A stretch of 64,000 nucleotides of DNA from JAAZIN01 sp964441025 (GCA_964441025.1 CAYTXG010000009.1:9565-73564); one strand, 5' to 3'. Shown: positions 1 to 8,889, counted from the stretch's first letter. The notes: generated from the sequence alone by a model not told the origin. Numbers and translations: made by a program.

Positions 1-1
1 G

Positions 2-1579
2 CAAACCGGACCTCCGGGTGTGGATTATAATAAAAATCATGCGCTGGCCCGCAGGGCCGCGGCGGAGGGGGCCGTCCTCCTTAAAAACAGAAAGAGCATC
101 CTGCCGCTCAGCCCCGGGGCCGACTTTGCCCTCATCGGGCAGCTGGCCCACAAGCCCCGCTACCAGGGCAGCGGCAGCAGCAGGCTGAACCCGCGGAACC
201 TGGTCTGCTTCTGCGATTATCTTGATTCACAGGGGACGGCCTACACCTATGCCCCGGGCTATTCCATGGGGGGCGACGGCTATTCAGAAAAAGAGATTGC
301 CGCCGCCGTTGAGCTCTCCAGGGATAAGAAATATATCCTTGTTTTTGCCGGGCTTACCGATGAATATGAATCCGAGGGCTTTGACCGCACTCACCTGAAG
401 ATGCCCCGGGGGCACAATGAACTTATCGCCGCCTTGAGCAAAGTGTCGGAAAATGTGATTGTCGTTCTCAGCTGCGGCGCCCCGGTGGAAATGCCCTGGC
501 TGGACCAGGTTGGCGCCGTCCTCAACCTTTACCTGGGGGGGGAAGCAGCCGGCGAGGCGGCCTTTGATCTCATTTTCGGCCGGGTAAACCCTTCCGGCAA
601 GCTGGCTGAGACTTTTCCGCAGCGCCTTGAGGACTGCCTCGCTGCAAAATATTTCGGGATGGGCCCCAAAAGAGTCCATTACCGGGAAAGCATCTTTGTG
701 GGATACAGGTATTATGACAGCGCCCGGAAAGAGGTGCTATTTCCCTTCGGTTACGGGCTCTCCTACACCAGCTTTGCCTACTCCAACCTTAAACTGAGCG
801 CCGCTGCCATAAGCGAAGGCGACACCCTCACCGTCAGTTTTGAAATCGAAAATACCGGGGATCGGGATGGCGCCGAAGTGGTCCAGCTCTACATCAGTGA
901 TTGCGAGTCCACACATTTTGTCCCCAACAAAGAGCTCAAAAGCTTCAAAAAAATTTTCCTGAAAAGGAGCGAAAGAAAAACCCTGACCCTTGAACTGGCC
1001 GGGGATGCTTTTACTTTTTACAATACCCGGAGAGGAGGCTGGTGCGTGGAAGGGGGCACATTTGAAATCCTGATCGGTTCATCTTCCCGGGAGATATGGC
1101 TCCGGACCCGGGTGGAGGTGAAAGCTGCACCTGCCGAAATTCCGGACTGCAGGGAAAAAGCACCGTTCTACTATTCTCTCACCGGAGCGGAGGAGATACC
1201 CCTGGAGCAGTTCGAGGCGATCATGGGCCGAAAAATAGAACCCGAAACTCCCGCCGGGAAAGGCGAGCTCGACTTGAATAGCACCATCGGGGATCTTGGC
1301 GTAAGCACCCTGGGGAAAATTTTCAGGCGGGCTGTAATCAGGTTTGCCCCTGCGGTTTTGCCTGGGGAGGCTCCCGAGTTTGAGAAAGAGATGGTCCGCA
1401 AGACTGTCGTCTCCCTGCCTCTGCGAAATATTTTCTCCATGACCGGCGGCGCGGTGAACTATGAAGCAGTGCTGGGTCTGCTCGCCGCCTTCAATGGAAA
1501 AACATGCAGGGGGCTCACCCGCTTTATCAGGGCCATGTCGGCCAAAAAGCAGCCGAAGAAAAGCGATATTTACAGGTAA
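2..1579 (+). CDS. GH3 family beta-glycosidase, C-terminal part (5' end outside window)
   Basis: Glycoside hydrolase family 3 enzyme (beta-glucosidase or beta-xylosidase type), releasing sugars from beta-linked oligosaccharides. The frame is open to the left edge, so the N-terminal TIM barrel with the nucleophile Asp lies outside. What remains starts at the alpha/beta sandwich (LARRAAAEGAVLLKN near the edge). It has the acid/base region SEGFDR with the following MP around 345-400, the linker FPFGYGLSYTSF near 740, and a fibronectin-III-like domain at about 890-1120. A further C-terminal stretch of about 130 residues (SLPLRNIF near 1415) resembles the tail of clostridial GH3 enzymes. Substrate cannot be read from this part. 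It converges on the oxidoreductase downstream. A GTG at 20 is only an internal codon. Family confident, specificity not. Confidence 0.9.
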   Translation, partial: QTGPPGVDYNKNHALARRAAAEGAVLLKNRKSILPLSPGADFALIGQLAHKPRYQGSGSSRLNPRNLVCFCDYLDSQGTAYTYAPGYSMGGDGYSEKEIAAAVELSRDKKYILVFAGLTDEYESEGFDRTHLKMPRGHNELIAALSKVSENVIVVLSCGAPVEMPWLDQVGAVLNLYLGGEAAGEAAFDLIFGRVNPSGKLAETFPQRLEDCLAAKYFGMGPKRVHYRESIFVGYRYYDSARKEVLFPFGYGLSYTSFAYSNLKLSAAAISEGDTLTVSFEIENTGDRDGAEVVQLYISDCESTHFVPNKELKSFKKIFLKRSERKTLTLELAGDAFTFYNTRRGGWCVEGGTFEILIGSSSREIWLRTRVEVKAAPAEIPDCREKAPFYYSLTGAEEIPLEQFEAIMGRKIEPETPAGKGELDLNSTIGDLGVSTLGKIFRRAVIRFAPAVLPGEAPEFEKEMVRKTVVSLPLRNIFSMTGGAVNYEAVLGLLAAFNGKTCRGLTRFIRAMSAKKQPKKSDIYR

Positions 1580-1596
1580 AACGCTGCCCAGGCCTT

Positions 1597-1623
1597 GAGT
1601 CGGGGGGACGGTGACTTTGACTC
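1597..1623. repeat. Dispersed inverted repeat, GAGTC...GACTC type
   Basis: GAGTC and GACTC arms enclose GGGGGGACGGTGACTTT in the 160-bp gap between two convergent genes. The GGTGACTTTGACTC half recurs exactly at 44822-44835 and as its complement at 63933-63951. It has no T-run, so it reads as a dispersed repeat rather than a classical terminator. Confidence 0.6.
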
Positions 1624-1739
1624 ATCAGGGCAGGTGATCGGTTCAATCCGGCGCCTGCGGGAGCCGGGATATGCAGCGCCGGAAGCGGGGCTGCTGTCCG
1701 GGGCGCGCAGGACGGCCGGCTGCAGCTGTGACGCCCGGG

Positions 1740-2861
1740 CTAGACGGCGACCCAGATTTTTTCCGCGGCCGCCTTCGCCACGGCCTCGATGATCTGCTGG
1801 TTGATCATCCCCTCATCAAAACCCGGCTCTGCCGGGTAGTCATCGACAATAGCCTTCACAAACTCGAAGTACTGGTGGACAACTGCATGTTCCCAGCCGA
1901 TAATGTGACCCGCCGGCCACCACCTGTCCATGTACTCATATCCCGGCCCCGTCACCAGAATTCTTCGGAACCCCCGCGTACAGCTCTCCTCATCGGTAAA
2001 ATAGACCTCAAGCTCATTCAATCTCTCCAGGTCGAAGCGCAGGCATCCCCCGCTCCCGCCCACCTCAAACTGCAGGGCGCTTTTATATCCGGCGGCAACA
2101 CGGGATGTCAGAAATGAGCCCATGGCCCCGCCGGCAAACCGGGCTGTAAAAAGTGCCGCATCATCCGTAGTCACTCTCCGTCCGGGCAGCCCGCCGGCGG
2201 GCGGTGTTCTCTCCCTGATAAAAATATTGCTCATACCGGCAACTTCAACGATTTCCCCGACAAGGTAGCGGGCCAGATCAATGATATGGGCTCCCTTGTC
2301 GGCCATGGAGCCGGCCCCGGCCAGTTCCTGATCAAACCTCCAGAGGTGAGGTACGGCAGGATCAACTGCCCAATCCTGCTGGTATGAAGCCTTGAAATGA
2401 TAGATTCTGCCCAGTCTGCCTCCGCAGATCAGATCGCGGGCCAGCAGGACTGCGGGAACTCTGCGGTAGTTAAAGTTAATCATATGCTTGACCTTGTTTT
2501 CCTGCACCGCCTCATACATCAACCTGGCCTCGTCATAAGATCTGCCCAACGGTTTTTCGCAGAATATATGTTTGCCTTCCGCCGCTGCAGCCGCTGCAAT
2601 AGCGGCATGCGTGTAACCCGGCGAAGCAATGGCGATGATGTCGACTTCAGGATCGCAAACCACCCTGTTCCAGTCATGGACATGCCGCTGCCAGCCGTAT
2701 TTTTTGGCGGCGGCGGCCACCTCATCCCTGACGCCGCAGATAACCCGGAGATGAATCTCCGCACCGGGATCAAAGAACATGGGCAAGGTGCGCAGGGCAT
2801 TGCTGTGAGCCTTGCCCATGAACCCGTAGCCGATCAGGCCTATATTCAGCCTCTTTCTCAC
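1740..2861 (-). CDS. Gfo/Idh/MocA family NAD(P)-dependent oxidoreductase
   Basis: Predicted cytoplasmic dehydrogenase acting on a sugar, inositol or sugar acid. The N-terminal Rossmann fold shows GLIGYGFMGKAHSNAL at residues 8-23 (GxGxxG-like). The family motif FCEKPLGRSYDEA sits near residue 100, where EKP Lys is the expected catalytic/cofactor residue. The C-terminal domain carries DKGAHIIDLARYL near 195, with the typical GxHxxD-like arrangement. Length 373 aa is normal. It lies upstream of nothing but the convergent GH3 gene and follows the acetyltransferase gene by 23 bp, so it is probably the last gene of the minus-strand sugar cluster. Family assignment is firm; the substrate is not deducible. 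Confidence 0.9.
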   Translation of the reverse strand: MRKRLNIGLIGYGFMGKAHSNALRTLPMFFDPGAEIHLRVICGVRDEVAAAAKKYGWQRHVHDWNRVVCDPEVDIIAIASPGYTHAAIAAAAAAEGKHIFCEKPLGRSYDEARLMYEAVQENKVKHMINFNYRRVPAVLLARDLICGGRLGRIYHFKASYQQDWAVDPAVPHLWRFDQELAGAGSMADKGAHIIDLARYLVGEIVEVAGMSNIFIRERTPPAGGLPGRRVTTDDAALFTARFAGGAMGSFLTSRVAAGYKSALQFEVGGSGGCLRFDLERLNELEVYFTDEESCTRGFRRILVTGPGYEYMDRWWPAGHIIGWEHAVVHQYFEFVKAIVDDYPAEPGFDEGMINQQIIEAVAKAAAEKIWVAV

Positions 2862-2884
2862 CAGCCCACCACCCTGTTTGAATA

Positions 2885-3457
2885 TTAGAGCCTGCGAATT
2901 ATTTTACATGGGTTTCCCGCAGCAAAAACTCTTTCTGGAATATCCCCGATCACAACGCTACCGGGGCCGATGGTCGAGTTGTCTCCCACCTGCACCCCGG
3001 GGCAGATGATCGCCCCGCCGCCAATCCAGACATTGTCCCCGATCGCCACGGGCCTGGCCATCTCCTTGCCCGTCAGCCTTTCATCGGGATCAAGAGGGTG
3101 GGTGGCGGTGTAGATCTGGACATTGGGGCCCAGGAGAACATCAGCGCCCATTTCTATAGAATTTACATCGAGAAAAACACAGTTGAAATTGGCGTAAAAA
3201 TTCATCCCCACGGCGATGTTGTACCCATAATCGCAGTAAAAGGGGGGCTCGATACGGGGAGTTCCTGCAGCACGGATCAGCTGTGCCAGAATAGCATTTC
3301 TCTGCTCCAGGTCGCCGGGATCAGTGCGGTTATAGGCCAGGAGCAGCCTTCGGGCCCGGTTCCTATCCTCCACCAGTTCCCTGTCAGCAGCAATGTACAA
3401 CCCCCCGGCCAACATTTTTTGTTTTTCGCTTCTCGGGTCCTGTTCCAGATGCATCAA
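2885..3457 (-). CDS. Sugar O-acetyltransferase (maltose/galactoside acetyltransferase type)
   Basis: Left-handed beta-helix acetyltransferase using acetyl-CoA to acetylate a sugar hydroxyl. The N-terminal Maa-type region contains KQKMLAGGLYIAADRELVEDR. Hexapeptide repeats follow (FYANFNCVFLDV, IEMGADVLLGPNVQI, VAIGDNVWIGGGAIICPG). The catalytic-type His is in TATHPLD near residue 118. The C-terminus AAGNPCKIIRRL is typical. Length 190 aa fits the family. A ribosome site AAGGAG precedes the gene by a few bases. It sits between the HAD phosphatase and the oxidoreductase in the same direction. Acetylation of non-metabolised sugars taken up by the neighbouring transporter is one plausible role. 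Confidence 0.9.
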   Translation of the reverse strand: MMHLEQDPRSEKQKMLAGGLYIAADRELVEDRNRARRLLLAYNRTDPGDLEQRNAILAQLIRAAGTPRIEPPFYCDYGYNIAVGMNFYANFNCVFLDVNSIEMGADVLLGPNVQIYTATHPLDPDERLTGKEMARPVAIGDNVWIGGGAIICPGVQVGDNSTIGPGSVVIGDIPERVFAAGNPCKIIRRL

Positions 3458-3482
3458 TCAAGGCTCCTTTTTTACGCAGGCG

Positions 3483-4088
3483 CTATGAAAGCATATCCAG
3501 GCCGACCAGCGCAGTCCTGAGCTCCAGGGGACCGGTAAAATGAACTGTTTTGAACCCCAGTTCCTGTGCGGGGGCCAGGTTTGCAGGGCGATCGTCGATA
3601 AAAAGGGTCTCGCCGGCCTTTAAATTGTATTTGTCCAGCAGGTACCGGTATATTTCCGGTTCCGGTTTGATCCGTTTGATCTTTGAAGAAATAACCAGGC
3701 CGTCAAATAGTTTGAAGAATGGATAGCGCCGGTAGACCTTTTCAAAGGCGGAGGAGGGAAAATTTGAAAGCGCATAAAGCGGAAACCCCGCTCTTCCCAG
3801 CTCTTCAAGTATGGAAACAGTCCCCGCTATGGGGACGAGGATGCTCTCCCAGCGGGAAAAAGCCAGCTCAATATCCCTGCGCAGCGCCGGATGGCGGCGG
3901 CAAAGAATCGCCGAAACCTCCCCCGCGGTTGCTGTCCCCCGATCCAGCTCGACCCAGAGCTCACTTTGAAATACAGTTTCAAGAATACGGCGGCTTTTCG
4001 CCCCGTCCACGAAGATGCCCTCCAGGTATCTTCCAGGCTCAAATTCTAGAAGGACACCCCCGAGATCAAAAACAACATTCCTGATCAT
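3483..4088 (-). CDS. HAD superfamily phosphatase (YihX-like, HAD-IA)
   Basis: Haloacid-dehalogenase-fold hydrolase, probably a sugar-phosphate phosphatase in the cytoplasm. Motif I is VVFDLGGVLLEF at residues 5-16; the usual second Asp is Gly, as in the YihX branch (HAD-IA variant 3). Motif II is YALSNFP near 106, motif III is the Lys in KIKRIKPEPEIY near 138, and motif IV is LFIDDRPANL near 162. Length 201 aa is normal. It lies in the sugar gene run, 25 bp from the acetyltransferase. The substrate could be a hexose phosphate or a nucleotide; nothing in the sequence decides it. Confidence 0.85.
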   Translation of the reverse strand: MIRNVVFDLGGVLLEFEPGRYLEGIFVDGAKSRRILETVFQSELWVELDRGTATAGEVSAILCRRHPALRRDIELAFSRWESILVPIAGTVSILEELGRAGFPLYALSNFPSSAFEKVYRRYPFFKLFDGLVISSKIKRIKPEPEIYRYLLDKYNLKAGETLFIDDRPANLAPAQELGFKTVHFTGPLELRTALVGLDMLS

Positions 4089-4169
4089 ATCATAGGCCCT
4101 CCCCGGGTCCGCCGGGGCGCAATCTTCCCGGCGCGCAGGTAAAGGATCCCCTACCGCCTGCGGCAGCGG

Positions 4170-5384
4170 CTAGTTTGTCCTGTTGCGGGTGATAACGTCA
4201 AAAATGACCGCAGCTGCAAGGACCCCCGCTTTGATAATGTACTGGTACGATATATCCACCCCGATGAGGTTCATCCCGTTTGTCAGCGAGGCCATGACCA
4301 GGGCGCCGATAATCGATCCGGAAACTTTGCCGATGCCACCCGTTGCAGAGACGCCGCCGACAAAAGCCGCCGCGATGGCGTCAAGCTCAAACAGGGTCCC
4401 CGCCTGGGTGGTTGCCGATTGCAGGCGGGAGGCAAAGAGCATTCCCGAAAGAGCGGCCAGCATGCCCATGGAGGCGAAGACGGCAAAAGTGATCTTGCTG
4501 ACGCTGATTCCGCTCAACTGGGCCGCTTCCGGGTTGCCGCCAACGGCGTAGATATGCCTCCCCAGCCTGGTCTGGGACATGATAAAGGTATAGACCACCG
4601 TGATCAACAGGATCACCACCGCCGTCCAGGAAAGGCCCCGGTAGCCTGCCAGGATCCAGGAGAAGCCGCAGATTACGATTGATACGAATACAAGCTGAAA
4701 GATGAACAAGTTGCGGGGCAGCACCTTGAAATCGTAAGCCTGCGTCTTTTTCCGATCCCCAATCGATCTGATGATGATGGTAACGGTAATGATGAGCCCC
4801 AGGAGCAGCGTGACCTTGTGCAGCCCGGGCAATATCCCGCCGAAAGGCAGGTCCGCTATGAAACCGTTGCCCATGGCATTGAAAGCCTTGTTCGGAATAA
4901 TGATGGTCCCGGTCTTGACAGTGGCCAGCTGCAAGGCGCCCCTGTAGCCAAGCCAGCCCGCCAGCGTGGCTACGAAGGCGGGGATTTTCATCCGGGCCAC
5001 CAGGAAACCGGTAAGCAACCCCGCCAGAATCCCGAACCCCAGGATCAGCGGGATCACGATATAGACGGGCAGATGCCAGAACACCAGGCCGTGGGCAGCC
5101 ATGGCCCCCAGGAAACCGGCCAGGAATCCGACTGAGAGATCGATATGGCGGATGATGATCACCAGGGTCATGCCCACTGCCAGAACGGCAATGTACCCTG
5201 TCTGGTTGATCAGGTTGCTGATATTTCTCGGTGAAATAAAGATGCCATCCGTGGCGACAGCAAAAATAATTATAATCACGGCAAGGGCGATATACATGCC
5301 GAATTCACGCAGATTCTGTCGGAACAAATCCATGGTCTCCTTTAATAGCGGGCTGTCAGATCTCTTCAATTGCATCGCCGGCAT
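4170..5384 (-). CDS. Sugar ABC transporter permease (GguB/XylH type)
   Basis: Inner-membrane channel subunit of a monosaccharide importer of the BPD_transp_2 family. It has about ten hydrophobic segments and the signature LREFGMYIALAVIIIIFAVA near residue 25, then TLVIIIRHIDLSVG near 90, which closely recalls GguB/XylH proteins. GGVSATGGIGKVSGSIIGAL near residue 345 is a conserved late segment. Length 404 aa is normal. The ATG at 5384 has an AAGGGG ribosome site at good spacing and lies 3 bp after the ATPase stop, so the two are translationally linked. Together with the next two upstream genes it makes a full binding protein-ATPase-permease set. Confidence 0.92.
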   Translation of the reverse strand: MPAMQLKRSDSPLLKETMDLFRQNLREFGMYIALAVIIIIFAVATDGIFISPRNISNLINQTGYIAVLAVGMTLVIIIRHIDLSVGFLAGFLGAMAAHGLVFWHLPVYIVIPLILGFGILAGLLTGFLVARMKIPAFVATLAGWLGYRGALQLATVKTGTIIIPNKAFNAMGNGFIADLPFGGILPGLHKVTLLLGLIITVTIIIRSIGDRKKTQAYDFKVLPRNLFIFQLVFVSIVICGFSWILAGYRGLSWTAVVILLITVVYTFIMSQTRLGRHIYAVGGNPEAAQLSGISVSKITFAVFASMGMLAALSGMLFASRLQSATTQAGTLFELDAIAAAFVGGVSATGGIGKVSGSIIGALVMASLTNGMNLIGVDISYQYIIKAGVLAAAVIFDVITRNRTN

Positions 5385-5387
5385 TTT

Positions 5388-6179
5388 TTAACCCCTTTCC
5401 GGATGGCTGTTGGCAAAATCATCGCGGGCGCCGATGATATAAGCCACCACCTGCTCGCGGAATTCATCCAGGTCACCGGCAACGGAACACTCGCGGACCT
5501 TGCGCCCCTGGCGCAGGACCATCAGGCGATCGCTGACCTGGTAGACATCCTCCAGGCGGTGGCTGATGATGATAATTGAATTACCCTGAGCCTTGAGTTC
5601 GCGTACAAGATTGAGTACCTTGCTGCTGGCGGCCACGCTCAGCGCGGCCGTGGGCTCATCCATGATCGTCACCCTGGTATCAAATGCTGTTGCCCGGGCA
5701 ATGGCGATGGCCTGGCGCTGACCGCCGGACAATCTCTCCACATTGGCGCGGACGGAGGGGATTTCGATTTTCAGCCGATCCAGCAGGCGAATGGTCTCCT
5801 GTTCCATCAAGTGCTTGTTCAGAATGCTGACGGGACCCATTTTTCTACTGAAGAGCTCACGTCCCAGAAAAACATTGGCAGCCACATCGAGATTGTCCGC
5901 CAGGGCCAGATCCTGGTAGACCATTTCAATACCCAGCTGGCGCGCATGCATGGGACTGCTTATCTCCACCCTGGTTCCCTCAATGAAAACCTCTCCTTCG
6001 TCGGGAATATAGGCCCCGCTGAGAACTTTCATCAAAGTGGATTTGCCGGCAGCGTTGTCGCCCACCAGCCCCAGAACCTCGTTTCTATGCAGGACCAGAT
6101 CCACTCCCCGCAGCGCCTGTACACCGCCGAAATTCTTCTTGATATTCCGCATCTCTATGACAGGTATACTCTCCGCCAT
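5388..6179 (-). CDS. Sugar ABC transporter ATP-binding protein, single-domain
   Basis: Cytoplasmic ATPase powering sugar import. Walker A is GDNAAGKST, the signature is RLSGGQRQAIAIARA, Walker B is VTIMDEPTAAL, and the switch His is in IIIISHRLEDV. The protein has about 263 residues and a single nucleotide-binding domain. XylG/RbsA/GguA proteins usually have two fused domains of about 500 residues, so this one should act as a homodimer, like FrcA. The start was placed at the ATG at 6179 because AAGGAG lies 7 bp before it; an upstream TTG at 6200 is less likely. It is separated from the binding-protein gene by a hairpin-containing gap. Confidence 0.9.
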   Translation of the reverse strand: MAESIPVIEMRNIKKNFGGVQALRGVDLVLHRNEVLGLVGDNAAGKSTLMKVLSGAYIPDEGEVFIEGTRVEISSPMHARQLGIEMVYQDLALADNLDVAANVFLGRELFSRKMGPVSILNKHLMEQETIRLLDRLKIEIPSVRANVERLSGGQRQAIAIARATAFDTRVTIMDEPTAALSVAASSKVLNLVRELKAQGNSIIIISHRLEDVYQVSDRLMVLRQGRKVRECSVAGDLDEFREQVVAYIIGARDDFANSHPERG

Positions 6180-6271
6180 CTGCATGCTCCTTCGCTGCAA
6201 CCTGCAATAACAGGTGGGATTACCGGAAGAGAAAGGCTTTAATGAATTTTCCGGCTACTGCTATTATACAA

Positions 6272-6301
6272 GAATAGTGATGGACAGGTCCATCACTATT
6301 C
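6272..6301. promoter_or_regulatory. Strong hairpin between binding-protein and ATPase genes
   Basis: A perfect 14-bp inverted repeat (arms at 6272-6285 and 6288-6301, left arm GAATAGTGATGGAC) with a 2-nt spacer lies between the sugar-binding protein stop and the ATPase start. No T-run follows on the minus strand. Such hairpins after binding-protein genes commonly protect the upstream mRNA and reduce read-through, giving more binding protein than membrane components; that role here is inferred. Confidence 0.7.
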
Positions 6302-6344
6302 CCGTCATTCTATTACCCGGGCCGCGCTCGCTCGTTATTCTTCG

Positions 6345-7463
6345 CTACTCCAGCCCGGTGAACTCCTCTGCATCCCAGTAACCCGAATCGATGATCGCCG
6401 CTTTGACATTGTCCCGGTCCACGGTGATGACCACGGAAGGCTCAGCAGGCACATCGATAACCCCGTTGTTGTAGGTGGCGCTTGATCCGGGGGTTTTGCC
6501 CTCGAGGAAAGCAACGGCCGCATCGATGGCGTCCTTGACCAGGGTGCGCACATCCTTCAGAACCGTCATGGACTGCTTGCCGTCGATGATGTACTGGACG
6601 GAAGCAATTTCTGCGTCCTGTCCCGTGACCACATAGCTGGTCACATCGCTGTCGGCGGCAAAGGCATCCGCCAGGGCGCGGCCGGTGCCGTCGTTCGGGG
6701 CGAGGATGAACACATCGCCCTTGTCGGCGGCGGCAGCCTTGGTCAGATGATCCTCGGCAAGGCTCTTGGCATCACCAAAATCCCAGTTGGTGGTGACCTG
6801 GCCGATTATTTTGCCCATCTCCTCACGGGTCAGCCCGGCCTTGTCCTGGAGAGCTACAGCTTCGCTCGAGTTTTTAATCACAAAGGTGCCGTCGGCGATC
6901 TTGGGCTGCAGAACATTCCAGGCGCCCTCAAAGAAGAGAAAGGCGTTGTTGTCGGAGGCGGCGCCGGCGTAAAGGTAAAGGGGATTGCCCTCCCCTTCGG
7001 CCTGGTCCACCAGGTACTGAGCCTGGGCCTCGCCCACGGCAACACTATCAAAGGTCACAAAATAATCCACTGCATCGGTATCGAGAATGAGCCGGTCATA
7101 GGCGATTACCTTGACCCGTGCCTCCCGGGCCGCTTCTGCAGCCGCGGCAGCGCCGCTACCGTCATGCGGGCAGATGATCAATACCTCGATCCCCTTGGTG
7201 ATCAGGGATTCCACATTTTCTTTTTCCTTGGCTGATGATCCTTCGCTGAAAAGAATCTCCACCTCATAGCCCGCTTCCGTCAGCAGATCCTTGAAGCGGG
7301 TCTCATCCTGGATCCAGCGCGGCTCCTCTTTTGTCGGCAGGACGATCCCTACAGAACCGGTGACCTCATCACCCGTTGTATCCCCGGGAGTGCATCCCGC
7401 AACCAGAGCCACCGCCAGCAGCAGGCTCAGCAGAAGAACCCCCCACCACAGCGATCTCTTCAT
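6345..7463 (-). CDS. Sugar ABC transporter substrate-binding lipoprotein (ChvE-like)
   Basis: Extracytoplasmic receptor for monosaccharides. A lipoprotein signal peptide ends in the lipobox VAGC near residue 24 (LLLAVALVAGCTPGD), so it should be lipid-anchored outside the membrane. The mature part begins GSVGIVLPTKEEPRWIQD, which is very like ChvE. VKVIAYDRLILDTDAVDYF near 110-130, SDNNAFLFFEGAW near 168 and VVTGQDAEIASVQYI near 285 are the expected sugar-site segments. Length 372 aa is normal. AAGGAGGG lies 10 bp before the ATG. It is the first gene of the transporter run, behind a 346-bp leader. A ChvE-type protein suggests broad specificity (glucose, galactose, arabinose, xylose), not proven. 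Confidence 0.92.
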   Translation of the reverse strand: MKRSLWWGVLLLSLLLAVALVAGCTPGDTTGDEVTGSVGIVLPTKEEPRWIQDETRFKDLLTEAGYEVEILFSEGSSAKEKENVESLITKGIEVLIICPHDGSGAAAAAEAAREARVKVIAYDRLILDTDAVDYFVTFDSVAVGEAQAQYLVDQAEGEGNPLYLYAGAASDNNAFLFFEGAWNVLQPKIADGTFVIKNSSEAVALQDKAGLTREEMGKIIGQVTTNWDFGDAKSLAEDHLTKAAAADKGDVFILAPNDGTGRALADAFAADSDVTSYVVTGQDAEIASVQYIIDGKQSMTVLKDVRTLVKDAIDAAVAFLEGKTPGSSATYNNGVIDVPAEPSVVITVDRDNVKAAIIDSGYWDAEEFTGLE

Positions 7464-7809
7464 AATTGTAAAACCCTCCTTGTTTTTAGCACACTATGGA
7501 AAGTGACTGTTGACCCAACCTTTGAGCAATCCTCTCCCAGCCCTGTAAGAACCTCTTGCGCACCCCCCCCTTACGCGTTTTTTGAATCCATCCCTACCTC
7601 TCTATGATTCTCTCATGCAAAACATACGTATATATTTTCCAAATATGCAGCCATTTCACCTCTATACCATCTTGGGATTACCTTTTGATTTTTATCTATT
7701 TGGAATCTTCCATAAACGTTGGGGGTAATTTATTGCCCGTAAATAACTACCTGTAGAAACGAGAGGAGGAGCACAGGTGTGCCCTGATCACGCGCTGCGG
7801 GATCCTTTC
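7464..7809 (-). promoter_or_regulatory. Leader/control region of the sugar transporter genes
   Basis: This 346-bp gap without a gene separates the anchored xylose-binding-like gene from the transporter. It holds a C8 run near 7563-7570, an AT-rich core at 7600-7720, and a 9-bp inverted pair TTCCAAATA (7637-7645) / TATTTGGAA (7697-7705) whose half-sites are 60 bp apart, a candidate contact for the AraC-type regulator encoded upstream. No convincing -35/-10 pair could be fixed. The transporter genes are expected to be controlled from here. Confidence 0.4.
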
Positions 7810-8889
7810 TCAAGGTACGTTTCTGTAGACTTCTTCAGCCAGGTGGAATCTGTCGCTGATGATCGTGCTGTCCATATTGTCCCTGTACACTGCAATAGGG
7901 TCGAGAACATAAAAGGGAACATAATTGAGGCCGTTGAAAATCTCACGCCCGACAGCCTCCGGCTTCTCACTGCCGGCCAGCTGCATCGCCGCGCCGGCCG
8001 CCGCGTCGGCCAGCTTCTCGATGGGTTTGTACACAGTCATCAGCTGGATTCCCTCCACCACCCTTTGGCAGGCGGATAGATCGGCATCCTGCCCCACCAC
8101 GTAGACCTCTCCCGCCAGGCGATACTGGGAAAGCGCCTCAATGACGCCCTCCGCAAGGCTGTCGTTGCCGCAGATAACCGCGTCAACATGTTTGCCCTTA
8201 TGAAGCAGCTGATCCATGACTGAAAAAGCAAACTCTTTCATCCAGTTGGGCGACCACTGTTCATCAACAATTTTGATATTGCCGGCGCTGATCCCTTCCA
8301 GAAGCACCCGGTCATAACCCGCTTTGATCTGTTCGGTATTATGATCGCTTGTCGCCCCGTTCACAATCAGGATGTCGCCCCGGGGCACCTTCTGGAGAAC
8401 AGCGGCGGCCATGAATTCGCCCACTTTCTCATTATCAAAGGAGATATATAGATCCACATCGGCATTGAAGACAAGGCGATCATAGGCAATCACCTTGACG
8501 CCCTGCCTTTTGGCCAGCTCGACGGCAGCAGCAGCTTTATCCCGGTCATTGGGCACAATGATCAGCACATCGATATCCTGTGCCAGGAGATACCTGACCT
8601 GCTCCAGCTGATCCCGGTCGCTGTTGTTGGCATTGAGGACAATGATCTCGCCCCCCATCTCCTGGACCTTGGCCATGACAATGTCCCGATCCCTGAGCCA
8701 GCGCTCCTCCTTCAGCGTCCCCAGGGAAAATCCGACGCGCACGGGGCTGTCCTGCTCCCCGACAGGATCCTGTGTGTCGCCGGATATGTACAGGGCGTGC
8801 AGCACCACCCCTGCCTTGCAGAGTAGAAGCAGCAGCAGCAGAGAAAGCAGAATAATTGCGGCTGTTTTCGCACCGGCTCTCCTTTTCAT
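7810..8889 (-). CDS. Membrane-anchored xylose-binding-like protein (XylFII-like sensor)
   Basis: Periplasmic-binding-protein fold of the XylF class, tethered to the membrane by one N-terminal helix (residues about 9-30, leucine-rich). No good lipobox precedes Cys24, so it looks uncleaved. The receptor part matches XylF closely in VRVGFSLGTLKEERWLRDRD, VIAYDRLVFNADVDLYISFD, VVGQDADLSACQRVVEG and MTVYKPIEKLA. In Clostridium beijerinckii an anchored XylF paralogue (XylFII) feeds xylose signals to a LytS/YesM kinase; this gene overlaps the regulator gene by 4 bp (ATGA), which supports the same job. It is not expected to serve in transport itself. Alternative: a spare transport receptor. Confidence 0.82.
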   Translation of the reverse strand: MKRRAGAKTAAIILLSLLLLLLLCKAGVVLHALYISGDTQDPVGEQDSPVRVGFSLGTLKEERWLRDRDIVMAKVQEMGGEIIVLNANNSDRDQLEQVRYLLAQDIDVLIIVPNDRDKAAAAVELAKRQGVKVIAYDRLVFNADVDLYISFDNEKVGEFMAAAVLQKVPRGDILIVNGATSDHNTEQIKAGYDRVLLEGISAGNIKIVDEQWSPNWMKEFAFSVMDQLLHKGKHVDAVICGNDSLAEGVIEALSQYRLAGEVYVVGQDADLSACQRVVEGIQLMTVYKPIEKLADAAAGAAMQLAGSEKPEAVGREIFNGLNYVPFYVLDPIAVYRDNMDSTIISDRFHLAEEVYRNVP

